From positions 1,116,001 to 1,180,000 of the forward strand of contig CAJZBQ010000036.1 in assembly GCA_914767885.1 (NCBI GenBank): a DNA stretch of 64,000 nt, given 5' to 3'. This document shows, one piece after another, positions 10,075 to 22,186 of the stretch. Positions within the stretch are counted from its first letter, which is position 1, and the number at the start of each line of letters is the position of its first letter. The position numbers and the translations under genes were made by a program. The notes beneath the pieces were generated by a model, which was not told where the DNA came from, ran no database searches, and saw nothing but the letters and a program-made list of their open reading frames with translations. Origin of the DNA: Blepharisma stoltei (lineage: Eukaryota > Ciliophora > Heterotrichea > Heterotrichida > Blepharismidae).

Positions 10075-13000
10075 TTAAGTTTGGTAAGGTTCTATAAGTT
10101 TTTGCTCTTCATATTGAATATTTCCAGTTCTCATTTCAATTGAGCCATCTCTAGGTGTTTTTTCTATTTTTCTCATTTTGTTGATTAAGCATAAAACAAC
10201 AACGCTAATTATAAAATAAACCACAAGGTAAACATAGTTCCATCAGCTACTTTTATTTTCATGTTTTTCTTCACTTTGTTTTATTTTCCTAACACATTTA
10301 TCATTTTCTTTTATATAACCATTAGCTATGCATTCACCCTGTGCAATTCCTGATCCAGTATCATTTTTATCTCTATTTGAAATAACCACCCCATTTTCAT
10401 TATTTTTAACCTCTGCACACTCACCAGATTTATTTTTAAAATACCCTTCAGCGCATAATTCGCATTTTTCCCCAAAATACCCTAAATTGCACACACAAGT
10501 ACCATCAATAACTTTTCCATTATTTCCACATTCAATTTCTTCTTTTTCATATTGGAAAAATGGAAGCTCACAATCAAGAGCAAAACTTCTGCCCTCAACG
10601 TCAAATAAAATCCCTCCATTTTGCTTAATTGCATTATACCCATCAGTAAATTTTTCTGTTTCAAATTTTAGTTCCCATTTAGTCAATCCTTTATTTATTG
10701 GGCGTGCTGAAATTGCTTTTATAGTGTCTCCATTGAGCATATTTATAATAATAAATGCATTTATCATGTCCTCCTGGTGTTTTTGTTCTGTAATGCTTTT
10801 CAGGTTATTGTTGTATGGAGCTGAAGTAAGAGAGACAGACAAAGTGATGTATTTTTTATTGTTAAATGGTTCTGGGTCTTCAAATTTTACGCTTTTTATT
10901 GAAGGAGAATCTTTAATGTTTTGCTGGACACATTCATTTTCAATCATGTAAAATCCTTCAACACAGGAAAAGCAGTCATTGCCTGTATATGGAGAAGAAC
11001 ATAGGCAAGAAAAAGTCTCACTGCAAATAGCATTGGACTTTGGATTACAAAGACATCCCATAGTGCAATATTTATGCTCAAGTCCATCTGATAATAAAGC
11101 TGAAGATATTGCTGCTTCATCAATTTTTAAGAAATAGCAGGTTTTTGGCTTTAACTTAGAGCTGCTAAAGGTAAGTTTTAGCTTATTCAGATAACTAGTA
11201 CTTACTCCCATAGAGTCTGCTACAACTTTTTCATCAGTTTCACTTAATAAGTACACTGATTTTTTCAGCCCAGGAAGAGTTTTATCTATTGGGTCTTGAA
11301 ATATCATCATAAGCACTAAATCTTCATTTAAATTATGAACATCATTTTTATCAGGATCCACCATAGAAAGACTATTTCCAGCCACTTTGTTTTCAATAGG
11401 CAAATATTCAATAAAAAATGCAAAAGGCAAACATATTTTTGTTTCATCATATCTTTGTACCAAAAAATTAGTCCCAAGTCCTTGCTTGATTCTAATAGTA
11501 TATAGCCCTGGATCTATTTCTTCATTAGAAATAATACTTGAAAAATTGATAATTTCGTCCATTTGTTCATCAGTAATTATTTCCCAGCTACTTTTCGCAA
11601 TAACTTTTTTTTCTTTCAAAATCTGAAAATTCATATCATTTGTTAAGAAATTGTAATTTGTCTCAATAGAAACAGTGGCTTTTCTTTTGATATTCATTTT
11701 TATTTCATAAACCCAATTTGAGCCTTTTTCTCCATTAGAGACTATTCCTGGAGGAAAATTTTGTTTTTCTCCAATAATCCATGAGTCTTGTACAGAAAAC
11801 ATGTCTGAGCCATATATTTCTTTTTCGTCACCAAAATTAATTTGTGGCTTAGGAAGCAGCGAATTGGGATTATCATTGTTTGTCATGCACTCCAAAATAT
11901 TTTTTACTTTTACTACAGTTTCTATTGCAATTTTTAAGTCAAAAGTCAAACAAGGCTCAGCTTTATCTATAATATAAGTTAAAACTAAAAAATAAGGTGA
12001 AGCTTGGCCACTCAATGCTACAATTAAGCTACCAGTTGCCAGGCGGTTTTTTGAATAAACAACAGGCTCAGCTAGATTTTTTTCTTTGTAAATAGCACTT
12101 TCAATAAACATTCCAGAATTATGAGAAATTGTGACTATTCTTCCAATGACTGACTGTGGTATAAAAAGTTTGATAGTTTCTGTCCTGATTTTAGGGTTTA
12201 CTAAAAATGTTCCATAAAAAGAAACAGAACCATCTCCAAGCTGTGGGCCTCCAAATTTTTTAGACCGAGAAGAAAGCAATGAGCTCGGCAAACTATCTCC
12301 AAGACAAACTGAGTCCAATAAAGTTTCTGTAGACTGAATTGACAATTGTAATGGCCAGCATAAAGAAAGTTCAATATTTTTCGACAAAATTATCCTCAAA
12401 ACGTACTTTCCTTTCGTAAGTTTCGCAAAAATTTCACTATAATTTTCAATCCCTATCGATTTTGCAATACTATTTTTTTCATCTAAAATTTCCATTGATA
12501 AATAACCAGTCACTGAATTTTCATATGCAATACTTGCTGTTATTTCTGTATCTTTATTTAAACCCATAAAAATGCTATGATCTATGATATCCTTCATCAT
12601 ATATCTATCAAAAATCCCTAGCAATCCATCAAAAGAAGATGGTAAAGGAGGTAAAAAATCACAAGAAATTTTATTTGTCAAGGTATAATATTGATTTATT
12701 GTAATAATCTGCAAGTCCATTTCATATGATGGGCAGCTTTTCTTTAAAGATAAACTTGAGTCTCCAGTGTAGCTGATTTCAAGCATATATGGCCCTGGAA
12801 TAATCCTTGTATGCAAGCCCTGTGAAGGGTCTGAAATTGTAGCGTTTATTAAACTGTCAGGATTTTCAGTATTCATAAGTCGAATTTCAAAAATAATATC
12901 ATCTTGTGGAACAATAAATACCCTTATTATTGAGTCTTCTGAAATGATAAACCTAAAAATAGTCAAGCTCGCAAAAACGTCCATTTCTAATGTTTTATGC

Positions 13001-16000
13001 CAATGCAGATTTCCTGATTCTAGTTGTCCAACTAAATTTAAGCTTGATGGCTGATCAATTTGTGGGCAAGTCTCTGTTTTTCTTATCATAGAGCTTATGT
13101 CGTCTCATAGAGAAACATCTTCAATTAACACACTTGTACTAAAAGACACCTGATTTTTGCTTTCTGAAGGCAATAATTCTTTATATACCAAAGTATAATT
13201 CCCTTTAGACAGCGGAAATGATGGGATTCTAAACAAATGAGAAGCTTCATACGACCCCCACTGTATGATTTCTCCATCTTTTTCTATTTGTAGTACAATC
13301 CCTGCTTGTATAAACGATGCCTGCAAGCTTGCAGTTATCATAGCAGCATCATAAGATATCGAAAACGGGACTTCTAACAGAAATGGCTCATTTTTTTGCT
13401 GATAGCAAAACTTTTCTTCTTCAATCAGACTGGAGTAGCCTTCATCATTGCTGAATTTAAAAATGTCTCCACTATCAAGTAGCCTTTCTTGAATAACAGC
13501 AGAATTAGGCAGTTTTTCCTCACAGCTATAAAAACTGTTTTTATGGTTTAAGGCTATTTCGATTAATAAAGAATATGTATGGCAAATTCTGGTTTCGGTA
13601 GGATGATAAGTAAGCTCTAAAATATAAAATTTGTCAGGCTCAAGAAGGTGGGTTATAGAGTAAAATGGAGGAGTTCGCTCTGAATTGCTTTTGTCAAAAG
13701 TAATGGTTTTACCGTCTTGTTTGAGAGATAGTTCCATTGCGGATTGGTCGGTTTCTGCGAGTACTCTGAGGATACTGTCTGATTCGACTGCAAAGGATAT
13801 TTCTTGTTTAGAAGGTTTTGATGGAGACTGAGCTTTGATATTTTTAGAAAAATAGCGGATTGTAGGTAAAAAATTTGCTGGAGTGCCTGCAACTCCGAGT
13901 TTGTCCATTGTATTTAATGAAGAAACTATATAATCTATTCCCTCTTCGTCACAAGGAGAATTTTTTATTTTTGAGTCGCTTGTTCCTACTATTATAATTC
14001 TTATTTGAAATGCAGCACATGATGGAATATTCTTATTTAAATATTTAATGTAAAATGTCATTACCAAATAATTTATTTTTTTTATAAAATATATTCCTAG
14101 CTATAAGCTTCAAAATATTTATTTTTTTCAATTAAGAATAACCTTAAATTGATCAATATTGCTAGCAGTTTCATAATCCCCAGTGTCAGGTGAGTATTTT
14201 TTTGCGGTAGGGCCTGTTTTAATTATAAAATTATAGTCCCCAGCAGTTAGCTTACCTTTAAAAGACCTCCTTTCGTCTTTATCCAGTTTAATTGTTTCTG
14301 GATCATGCACATCTGGTTTTTTCTTTTCTATGGCAATAGTTAAATCATTTATTACAAAGTCAGAATAAATATCAATATAAGCCAATGCGTCAATTTTTAG
14401 GCTGAAATCTGTCCTAAACACTTCTTCTTCGCCGATATTTATTGAGTTTATGGGCACTTTATAATAATTTTCTTTACCAGTATCAATCTGGACCTTTGTA
14501 TCTACTGAATTTAATGACTCCGAGAGCTTTATTAATCGTTAATTATAAACTGACTGTCAGGCGCTGAAGGCCCTTCCATATGCTCCACAGCTTGTTCTCT
14601 AATTCGTGCACGGCCTTGCTGTGCACTAATTATTAGGAGAGAGCCTGCACTCGCTCATCGGAAGGCAGAAGGTTTTTATGTCAAAAAAAGGCAGTTTTCT
14701 GTAGAAAATTCAAAAGGCCGAAATTTCTGATAAGTTGACGGAAAATGGAAACCCAAAGCCCAAGACGCAACTTCTGTTATCGCACTGGTTAAGTGTCCCG
14801 ATTGGTTAAGAAGCATTTTCTGGTACTGCTGAGAGAACTCTTCCAACTTCCTGTTGCATTTCCCTTACTCCCCCCCCCCCTCCGTGAGTGAACAAAAAAT
14901 TTTGTTCACTCACGGAGGGGGGTTAATTTTTTTTTTTTAAAAAAAATTTTTTTTCGAAATTTAAAAAAATCTAATTCGCAAATATTAATTTAATTTATAA
15001 AATTTATGTTTTAAATAGCAATTCGTTTAAAATTGAACAGAATTAGCTCTAGATTTCATTATTTTAATTATCATTTATATATCAAAATTTTTTTCCATAA
15101 AAAATTTTTGTTCACTCACGGAGGGTGGGCAAAAAATAGCGATTTTTCTAATGGTTTTGTTCACTCACGGAGGGGGGGAGTTAGGATCGGACACTGACTG
15201 ATCAATTCAGCATCGCCGCTCTACCTTCACAGTAAAACCTAACAGAATGCGCGCATATCAAATGGCAGTTAAGAGTTCGGGTCGAATCCTCCATAACTTA
15301 AATATCCCCAAGAGCTTTTCAAATGCATCTTTAAGACTTGCCGTATTTGCATTACATTTGCTTCTTTCCAATCCTAAATGATAAGCTAGCAAATCTGTCG
15401 CAGACTCTGGGCTGATTCCAATTTCTAATAAAAAAGTTTCACAAAAAATATGTTCTCCAGTCATCATGCTACTTAAAAATGTATATTCAATATAATATTT
15501 CCCTTCTTCTAATTCAGCCAAAATTCCTTCATCTCTCCCAACAGCATCACTTGACTCTATAAGAATTCCTTCAGAATTATATAAAGATACATCAATATCA
15601 ATCCCAGATGGCTCCACAATTACAAGCCTAAAAATCGAGGACTCAAAAATTTCAAATTCTGTGATTTGTTTTTTCACACTCAAATCAGCAATTACTAAAT
15701 CTGAAAATCTTAAAAATCCTCGGAAATCTAATAACCCTGGGCTGTTTAAGCTGTGCGGGATATGTGAAGCTTCACAGTTAAACCTGTCTTCTTTATCAAA
15801 AATTGGCTCTACATTCATGTGCATTGAATAGGGAATTTTCCCTCCAATTGTATCTAGCATCTCTTTTTCTTCGTTGATCATTGATTTGTAGAAGAGAGAA
15901 ATTGAGAATTCGCCTGAATTAAATATTGAATAAATAGAGACTGAATTTTTTTCTGATCTTTTTCCGAAAACACAGGAGCCTGTAGAAATGCAAGGCAGTT

Positions 16001-17258
16001 TTGAAAATTTTGATAGTGGTTTTTTGGTCTTTGCTTAACTTAGCTTAACTTAATTATTCGGTGTTTAAGGTGTCTAGTGCCGCAGCCCTAAAAAGGGCTT
16101 TTAGCTAAACTAGTGACGTCACGGAGCCATCTTGGAATCGCGGTGGTTAGCCCAACCGGCCAAGCCTTCTATCGACGCTTCGTCCCAGCTGCCGCACATC
16201 TCACCCGACGCGTTGCCGTCGCTCTGCCCTGACTCAGCTCCTGCGCGTGTTCCGCCTAAGGGTCATCCTCCTGTGGGGATGTTCTGAGAGGTAAAACTCT
16301 GAGCCTCTTGAATGCAGTGAGGAGCTGTTCCTTTTCTTGTCCCCAAAGTTAAATAGCTATTGCTGTGCAGAAGTTCTCGAGAGAAAACCCAACCCCATGT
16401 ATAAAATTTCATGAGGGAGAGAAAATTAGCAAAGCCAATTTCTCTCGAATGCCATTTTATTTATGATAGTGGTTTTTTGGTCTTTGCAAAATAAATTCCT
16501 AAGCCTCCACCAGTTAAGAAATCAGAATCTATTTATGGGTTACGGATAGTAAAAGTTAGCTTTCACAAGCCAGTTAAGCCAATGTTTGTAAGCTCCTCAG
16601 TTGGCTCAGGCAAGATAAAATCATATGTTTTTAATGTAGAATCGCCTTGCAAAACAGCTGAAGAGTCAATAAAATAAGTGCTCTGTGTATTTTTATAAGG
16701 TAAAAAATCAGTAATTGAATTTTTAACATCTGCAAGCTCAGGATATCCATTTTGATACTCATCTAAGGATGAAGGAATTAGCTGATCAAGTTTTGAATAT
16801 GGGTGAACTGCTAAATTTAAAAATAAATTCTGGCTTTTGCAGTCTTCTAAATTCTTTTTATCACGAAATTTCCACTGCATTGTGACTTCAAAAGACAAAT
16901 GATAGTTTCCAGGAATTAATTTTCTTGAAATCATTGCAGATTCATCTTTTACAGCTTCGCTGAAGTCAAAAAGGGTCTCTTCTTTTATTAATTTGATATG
17001 GATATTGTGAAGCTTTGGTTCTATAGAAATTCTGATTATTAATTACCTGAATCATGAGTCTTCTTGTGTAATAAATTCCCATTCAAGTACTTTTTGGGGA
17101 ATAAGAAATCTTCCAGATATTTCTAAATGATGAGTGATATCAAAAGAAGATGATAAATAGTTGAGATTTGAAGGCAAATCAGGTAGATCACATGCATAGA
17201 TAGAATGGAACAAAATAATAAGCAATGGAATCATTTTTATTAGTTTTAAATTCTTCAT
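10075..17258 (-). CDS. 1,942-aa single-pass surface protein with repeated beta domains and EGF-like modules
   Basis: Assembled by removing three IESs (14026, 14533, 16011) and two 15-nt introns (16529, 17032); the total divides by three. Signal peptide at the N-terminus (MIPLLIILFHSIYACDLP). The ectodomain carries repeated units of about 200 aa with the pattern DSILRVL...SLKQDGK...LEPDKFYILEL, resembling the bacterial pre-peptidase C-terminal (PPC) beta sandwich; this is by eye only. Near the C-terminus are Cys-rich EGF/laminin-like modules (CLCSSPYTGNDCFSCVEGFY; CVCNLGYFGEKCELCAEGYF). A membrane helix (WNYVYLVVYFIISVVVLCLI, two TGA/TGG Trp in front) precedes a 45-residue basic tail ending at TAA 10075. 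Likely a type I cell-surface protein. In-frame TGA is used as Trp several times, e.g. VSLWDDISS at the 13090 join. Confidence 0.85.
14026..14136. other. 111-bp AT-rich IES
   Basis: AATA at 14026-14029 and 14137-14140. Contains several stops in all relevant frames. Removal joins NIDQFKV to IPSCAAFQIR in frame. Confidence 0.75.
14533..15293. mobile_element. 761-bp composite IES containing a nested MITE
   Basis: TAA at 14533-14535 and 15294-15296. Removal joins KLLGIFKL to IKLSESLNSVDT. It contains a full MITE (14865-15180) inside a different, less AT-rich repeat. Confidence 0.82.
14865..15180 (+). mobile_element. MITE, 316 bp, copy 5 (nested)
   Basis: TTA at 14865-14867 and 15181-15183, typical termini and core. 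Its own TTA duplication shows it inserted into a pre-existing IES. Confidence 0.9.
16011..16463 (-). mobile_element. Retroposon-like IES with 24-bp duplication
   Basis: A 24-bp direct repeat (TGATAGTGGTTTTTTGGTCT plus TTGC) occurs at 16011-16034 and 16464-16487. Read on the minus strand the insert starts AATAAAATGGC and ends TTAAGTTAAGCTAAGTTAAG, a short tandem tail. Excision restores AKTKKPLSKFSKLPCI in frame. Confidence 0.92.
16529..16543 (-). other. 15-nt intron
   Basis: GTAACCCATAAATAG on the minus strand; splicing joins LTFTIH to SDFLTGGGLG and removes an in-frame TAA. Confidence 0.85.
17032..17046 (-). other. 15-nt intron
   Basis: GTAATTAATAATCAG on the minus strand; splicing joins ITQEDSWF to RISIEPKLHN and removes in-frame stops. 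Confidence 0.87.
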
Positions 17259-17695
17259 ATTAGTAAATACAATATATCGGAATTAATAATATTTAATATA
17301 AGAATATTTAATTACTCCACTCTTTTAAGTGGAACAGTCTAAAATATTAAAAATTAAATCATATTTTTTTAGTATAACAACATTTTAAAAACAAAATTTA
17401 TAAGATTTATTGAGTCAAAGCTTTTTTAATTAATAAACTACTTAAGTTCTCTATTTTATGTAACATTATATAGGTAAATTTTCGATTTTGGGAGCATTAA
17501 ATTGGGTATCAAAGCTATTATGTAGAAATTATTATTTTTACTTTCTAAAAATTTAAAAATTTTGTTCTAATGTGCAAGGGTTTAATTACCAAAATATAGG
17601 AAATTAATAAAACCGAGCCAATAGTTCAATCTTTTTACTAATTTTTTACAAATTAATTGGCTACTTCTATAGTGAAGTAGCTCTTATAATTTTAA

Positions 17696-19785
17696 CTAAA
17701 ACAATTTGCAATTTGTTTGTTCGCAAGCTGATTTTGCACTGGGTTCTTCACTCGCGATTTTATGATTATCCAAATTATCAATATCTTCAGTGCGAGATTT
17801 GGGTATTGATAAAAATTGCTGCATAATTAAAATATGGCTTCTCAACCAGAGCAGGTGTCCCGAACATGCAGCTTCGAACACATATTTTAATTATATCTGC
17901 AAGGTTACGTGCTTTTGTCGACAGTCGGCCAGAAAATCCATTTTTTGGGTTTTTTGTGCAGGAAACTCACGTTACAAAGGAAGTAGCATCCATGAGCTGT
18001 CGAAGCCAGCAACCCTTGCTCCAAGCGTGTTCTGGAGATCAAAGCAGTTCGTCCCAGAGGCCTGTTGGTCCGATGACTTGAAAAGTGAGCGAAAGGTCTG
18101 GACATGCCAACCCCCTAGGGACGTTAAACGCATAAATTTAAGTAAGCAAGTAAGATAAAAATTGCTGCACCTTCATAGCACTCCCTATTTTTTTTAGTAA
18201 AATATCTCTATTTTTAAACTCAGGCATTTCTTTAATCTCAAGCGTCTTAGAAAAATCATAATCACTTGTCTGAATAAAACTTTGAATTTGTTTTAAACAC
18301 GACTTTGATACAATTATACTGTCTGCAGCTAAGCCATTTGTCTTTTTCCTGCTGCGTTTCAATTTATGACTCATGCTTCTCTTATTTTTTCTTATCTTGT
18401 TTTTAAGGCCACTTTTTGAATTAGTGCTGAGATGTGTCATCTTGTGTCTTTCAAAGTTGTTTTCTGTAGAAATTGACCAATTAAGGGTATGGCCATTAAT
18501 GTTTTCTCTTCTTTTTGCCGCTTGGAAAAGAGAATTCATATATGTTTTTTTCAATAAATTAAAAAAAAATATTTTTTATAAAAATTCTTATTAATCAAGT
18601 TATTCTGTCAAGAATATTCATAATTTGGCTTCTCTTCAAACTGTAGGCTCTTTACATAAATCATTATTTGCAAAAACTCACTAGGAGCTTCTTTAAATAA
18701 ATCAATTGGCGAAGAGGTCATTTTCTTGACTAAAATTTTGGTTTCTGTGGTTTTTATTTTAATTTTTGGCATCCATGGTAATTCTCCACTGCAAAAATAA
18801 GCTAAAATATAGCAGAAAGATTCTAACTCCCCGCCCTCCGTGAGTGAACAAAAAAATTTTGTTCACTCACGGAGGGGGTTTATTTTTTTTTTTTAAAAAA
18901 AAATTATATATAAATTTTATAGAAAATATTTTTTTTCAAAATTTAAAAAGATCCTAATTCGCAAAAATTGGAAAGCAAATATTAATTTAATTTATAAAAT
19001 TTATGTTTTAAAACGCAATTTGTTTAAATTTAAAAAGAATTAGCTCGATTTTCTTTATACTAATTATCACTTATATATCAAAATTTTTTTCCATAAAAAA
19101 TTTTTCTATTAAAAATATTTTTGTTCACTCACGGGGGGTGGGGTTTTGGGCAAAAAATAGGGATTTTTCTAATGGTTTTGTTCACTCACGGAGGGGGGAT
19201 TAAGTCATCTCTTCGGCTCTGTTCAATTCCTTGATGAGTATTTAGAGAAGCAAAATAAGCAGTCCCTACAAATGGTCTATTTTCCATATAGGGAATATGA
19301 GCATTCGATTTTTCAATGATATAGGATTTTGTCAAGCCATAATCAATTAAATAAATTGTGGACGGGTCTTCTGCGGGACCTAATAAAAATTGTCTAGGTT
19401 TTATATCACGATGAATATATTGCTTGCTGTGGAGATATTGCAGGCGGCTTAGGATCTGTTCACCTAGGTCAAGAATGACAGCTACTGCAAATTTTTTGTC
19501 ATTTTCCAGAAATTTGTCTTCTAAACTTGGCCCGAGCAGTTCAATTGCTAAATAGTTCCTATCCCCACTCTGTCCAGATGTTATAAACTTAGGGATCCCT
19601 ACTCCTCCTTGAATATTTTTAAGGACTGTAGCCTCGTTTATTAGCTGGCATGAGGTGTCATTTGATGATTCTATTTTAAGGGCAACATGAACACTTGTCT
19701 CTTGGTCAAGAGCTAAAAATACTTGGCCAAAATTTCCTTCCCCAATAAGAGATTTCTTTAAAAATCTGGTAACAGATTTTGACAT
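17696..19785 (-). CDS. Casein kinase 1 family protein kinase with C-terminal extension
   Basis: 428 aa after removing IESs at 17808, 18540 and 18824. CK1 hallmarks: glycine loop LIGEGNFGQVF, VALKIES lysine, catalytic loop YIHRDIKPRQFL, DYG in place of DFG, activation segment [31 protein letters not shown] (given here as its key parts RRDDLES), and LQFEEKPNYMNSLFQ...GHTLNW matching the CK1 C-lobe end. The last point requires the 80-bp IES, since either flanking frame alone breaks off. The C-terminal 140 residues are Lys/Ser-rich and likely disordered, as in many CK1s. The start at 19785 (MSKSVTRFL) places the glycine loop 15 residues in. Confidence 0.92.
17808..18153 (+). mobile_element. Retroposon-like IES with 16-bp duplication
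   Basis: GATAAAAATTGCTGCA at 17808-17823 and 18154-18169. The insert ends GGACGTTAAACGCATAAATT then AAGTAAGCAAGTAA. Excision restores KVQQFLSIPKSRTEDI at the CK1 C-terminus. Confidence 0.9.
18540..18619. other. 80-bp AT-rich IES
   Basis: ATA at 18540-18542 and 18620-18622 (TAT on the coding strand). Removal joins FEEKPNY to MNSLFQAAKR. The join is supported by the CK1 pattern on both sides. Confidence 0.78.
18824..19200 (+). mobile_element. MITE IES, 377 bp, copy 6
   Basis: TAA at 18824-18826 and 19201-19203. Removal joins EQSRRDDL to ESFCYILAYF, a conserved CK1 segment. Confidence 0.93.
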
Positions 19786-19856
19786 TATTATAATCATTTC
19801 CACATCTTTGGCGATTTGCCATTAATTATGAAACTCATATATGAGCTATTTTATTA

Positions 19857-20179
19857 GCTCCCGCTCCCTGTGAGTGAACACAATATTTTGTTTGATCACA
19901 CTTTTTTTTAAAATTTTTATATATAAATTTTATAATAATTTTTTTTCGAAAAAAAAAAAAACCTTTCCGCTAAAAATTTTGAAATAAAATTAATATATTT
20001 GCAAAAATTTATGTTTTAAAATGCAATCTGTCTAAAATTAAACAGAATTAGCTAGAGATTTCAGTATAATAATAAGCAGTTATATATCAAAATATCTTTT
20101 TCATAATTCTCTAACGGAGGGTGGTTTTTACTGAAAAATAGGATTGTTTCCCATATTTTGTTCGCTCATGGAGGGGGAT
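19857..20179 (+). mobile_element. Decayed MITE, copy 7 (intergenic)
   Basis: Recognisable GTGAGTGAACACAA and TTCGCTCATGGAGGGGG ends and core, with many substitutions and no clear duplication. Upstream of the CK1 gene. Confidence 0.75.
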
Positions 20180-21601
20180 GCAAGAAAATCAGCTCAAATA
20201 GAGACTAATAATGGAAATTTTAAAGATAAATTAAAATTAAACAAAAAATAGTGAACAATTTTTGTCATTTTTATTTGGCTAAAAATCCATATTTGGATTT
20301 TTTTTGAAAGTTTGCGATTAAACAAGTTTTTTGCTGCAAAGATTGCTCAATTTTTAGTAAAAAATAGCTATAAATATTCTTTCCAAAGTGTCAGCATATT
20401 GATATAGCTCATGCACCGATATAGATTTATTATCGAGCAAAATGTAATAGAAAGTACAACGACCAAGAAAGACTCTATTAAAGGAACGGGCTGGACATCT
20501 ATATCAGGAAGTGTTAAAAAGTGGCATGTCAAAAAATGGTGACAAGTCTGAAAAAAGTTGACAAGCAAACGCGCCAATTTTTAAAATGGCTTTATTATTA
20601 AAATAATTAAAACTTAAGATAATCGCTTAAGTCAAAATCCTACTGGAGTTTTTGCGAGATATTCCGGCTAAAGCTACAGAACTTGGAGACCTATTGAGTG
20701 GTTGCCTCGGTAAGTCCCCCCATTGCGATTCCAATTTTCCAACTACAAGTCCTATTTCTCCACAATATGCACCATCTTGAAAACTGACATAAGTCAAAAT
20801 CCTACTGGAGTTTTTACGCGATATGCTAACTGAAGCACTAGTTCTTAGAGACCTATTGAGTGGCTGCCTCGGTAAGTCCCCCCATTGCGATTCTAATTTT
20901 TCAACTACAGGTCTTATTTCTCCATAGACTGCACCATCTTGAAAGCTATCATAAGTCAAAAATCCTGCTGGAGTTTTTACGCGATATGCTAGCTGAAGCA
21001 CTAGTTCTTAGACATCTATTGAGTGGCTGCCTCGGTAATTCCCCCTTTGCATTTTCAAATTTTAAAGTTCATATGCAATTTCTTCAATAATGGACTCCAT
21101 CTTTATAATCGCTTAAGTCAAAATCCTACTGGAGTTTTTGCACGATATACTAACTAGAGTTATAGCACTTGGAGACCTATGAAACTGTTCGCTCGGTAAG
21201 TCCCCCCTTTGCATTTTCAAATTTTAAAGCTCATATCTTATTTTAATAATAAAGCCATTTTAAAAATTGGCGCGTTTACTTGTCAACTTTTTTCACACTT
21301 GTCACCATTTTTTGACATGTCACTTTTTAGCACTTTCTGATATGGAGATTGAGCTCATCTCTTTGAGAGACTCTGTTTTGCTCGTTCAATAGTTCAATAC
21401 ATTTTGCTCGATAAAGAAATCTATAAAGGTGTATGAGCTATACATGCTTTTAATACCTTAAATTAAAATGCTATTTACTAATATATATTGATAATTCCAC
21501 TTAAATTTCAATTATAGTAGATTATTTACTATTAAAACTTATTGTCAATAATCTTGAAACCTCCAAAAAACCAAAAATTCAGTTTAAATGAGTATTCTTA
21601 T
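20180..21601. other. Intergenic region occupied by a fold-back repeat
   Basis: No gene supported. The region is dominated by the 20398-21448 inverted/tandem repeat structure described separately; the outer parts are plain AT-rich sequence. Confidence 0.6.
20398..21448. mobile_element. Fold-back element with about 210-bp arms and internal tandem repeats
   Basis: Left arm about 20398-20606 and right arm about 21236-21448 are inverted copies (shared GCGCCAATTTTTAAAATGGC, GACATGTCAAAAAATGGTGA-type and TATCGAGCAAAATGTA blocks). Between them lie four tandem units of 161-163 bp starting with GTCAAAATCCTACTGGAGTT at 20631, 20792, 20954 and 21117. A 124-codon open frame on the minus strand across the units is probably a by-product of the repeats. 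Confidence 0.82.
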
Positions 21602-22186
21602 TTAAAACAAGAAATCATCTGGATATAAATCAGACATAGTAGGATGCGTTTGATATGAACCTTGTTTTGTAGTAAGGTCAGCAAAATTAAACGAAATCGT
21701 AGTTAAATCTGCCGACTCAGATAACTCTAAATTGGTAGGGCTATCTTTAATTCGAGACAGTTTGGGCAAAGTCTCATTGGTACTCAAAGTACTGGCATCG
21801 GATCCCAATTCTTTTCTAGCTTTTTCAATAGGCTTAGAAAACAGGTTTTCATCAGCTGCATGCTTCTGACGTTTATTAGGAGGCGGGGAAGAACTCGCCT
21901 CTGCAGTGTCAGGGACAAGAAGATTTTTTGCTGAGTCTTTGTGCCAGGTTTCAACTTTATCCATATGCTCTTTGGCAGCTTGTAGGCCAAAGAAAAGCTG
22001 GGTTGCATCTTTGGTTGAATATTCTATTCAAGATTTTGTCTCTGGGGAATAAACAACAAGTAACAGGTCAACTTCGTGCTGAGTAGCTAACTCCACTGCC
22101 TTTTTAACAAGGGTTTGGATTTTATTAGATCTTAGCCTTCCGTCATTATTTTTTCTGCGGCCTTCACGGATTTTATTGTGATTCAT
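21602..22186 (-). CDS. MADS-box-like transcription factor, divergent
   Basis: 194 aa, uninterrupted. The N-terminal 60 residues are basic and follow the MADS pattern: REGRRKNNDGRLRSNKIQTL, then VKKAVELATQHEVDLLLVVYS, comparable to the family's KR..GL.KKA.ELS.LCD.EVALIIFS, then an in-frame TGA as Trp (SWIEY). The rest is Ser/Pro/Asp-rich with a basic stretch (PPPNKRQKHA), as expected of a disordered transcription-factor tail. The family call is by eye; the usual MGRKKI start is not conserved. Confidence 0.55.

Noticed and set aside
18641-18655. A GTAAAGAGCCTACAG stretch that looks like a 15-nt intron in the CK1 gene
   Set aside because: It is in frame and encodes VKSLQ, which matches the CK1 pattern before FEEKP; keeping it fits better than splicing.
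20627-21001. 124-codon frame across the tandem repeats, as a repeat protein
   Set aside because: The units are 161-163 bp, not a multiple of three, so the translation changes frame between units; it lies inside a fold-back element.
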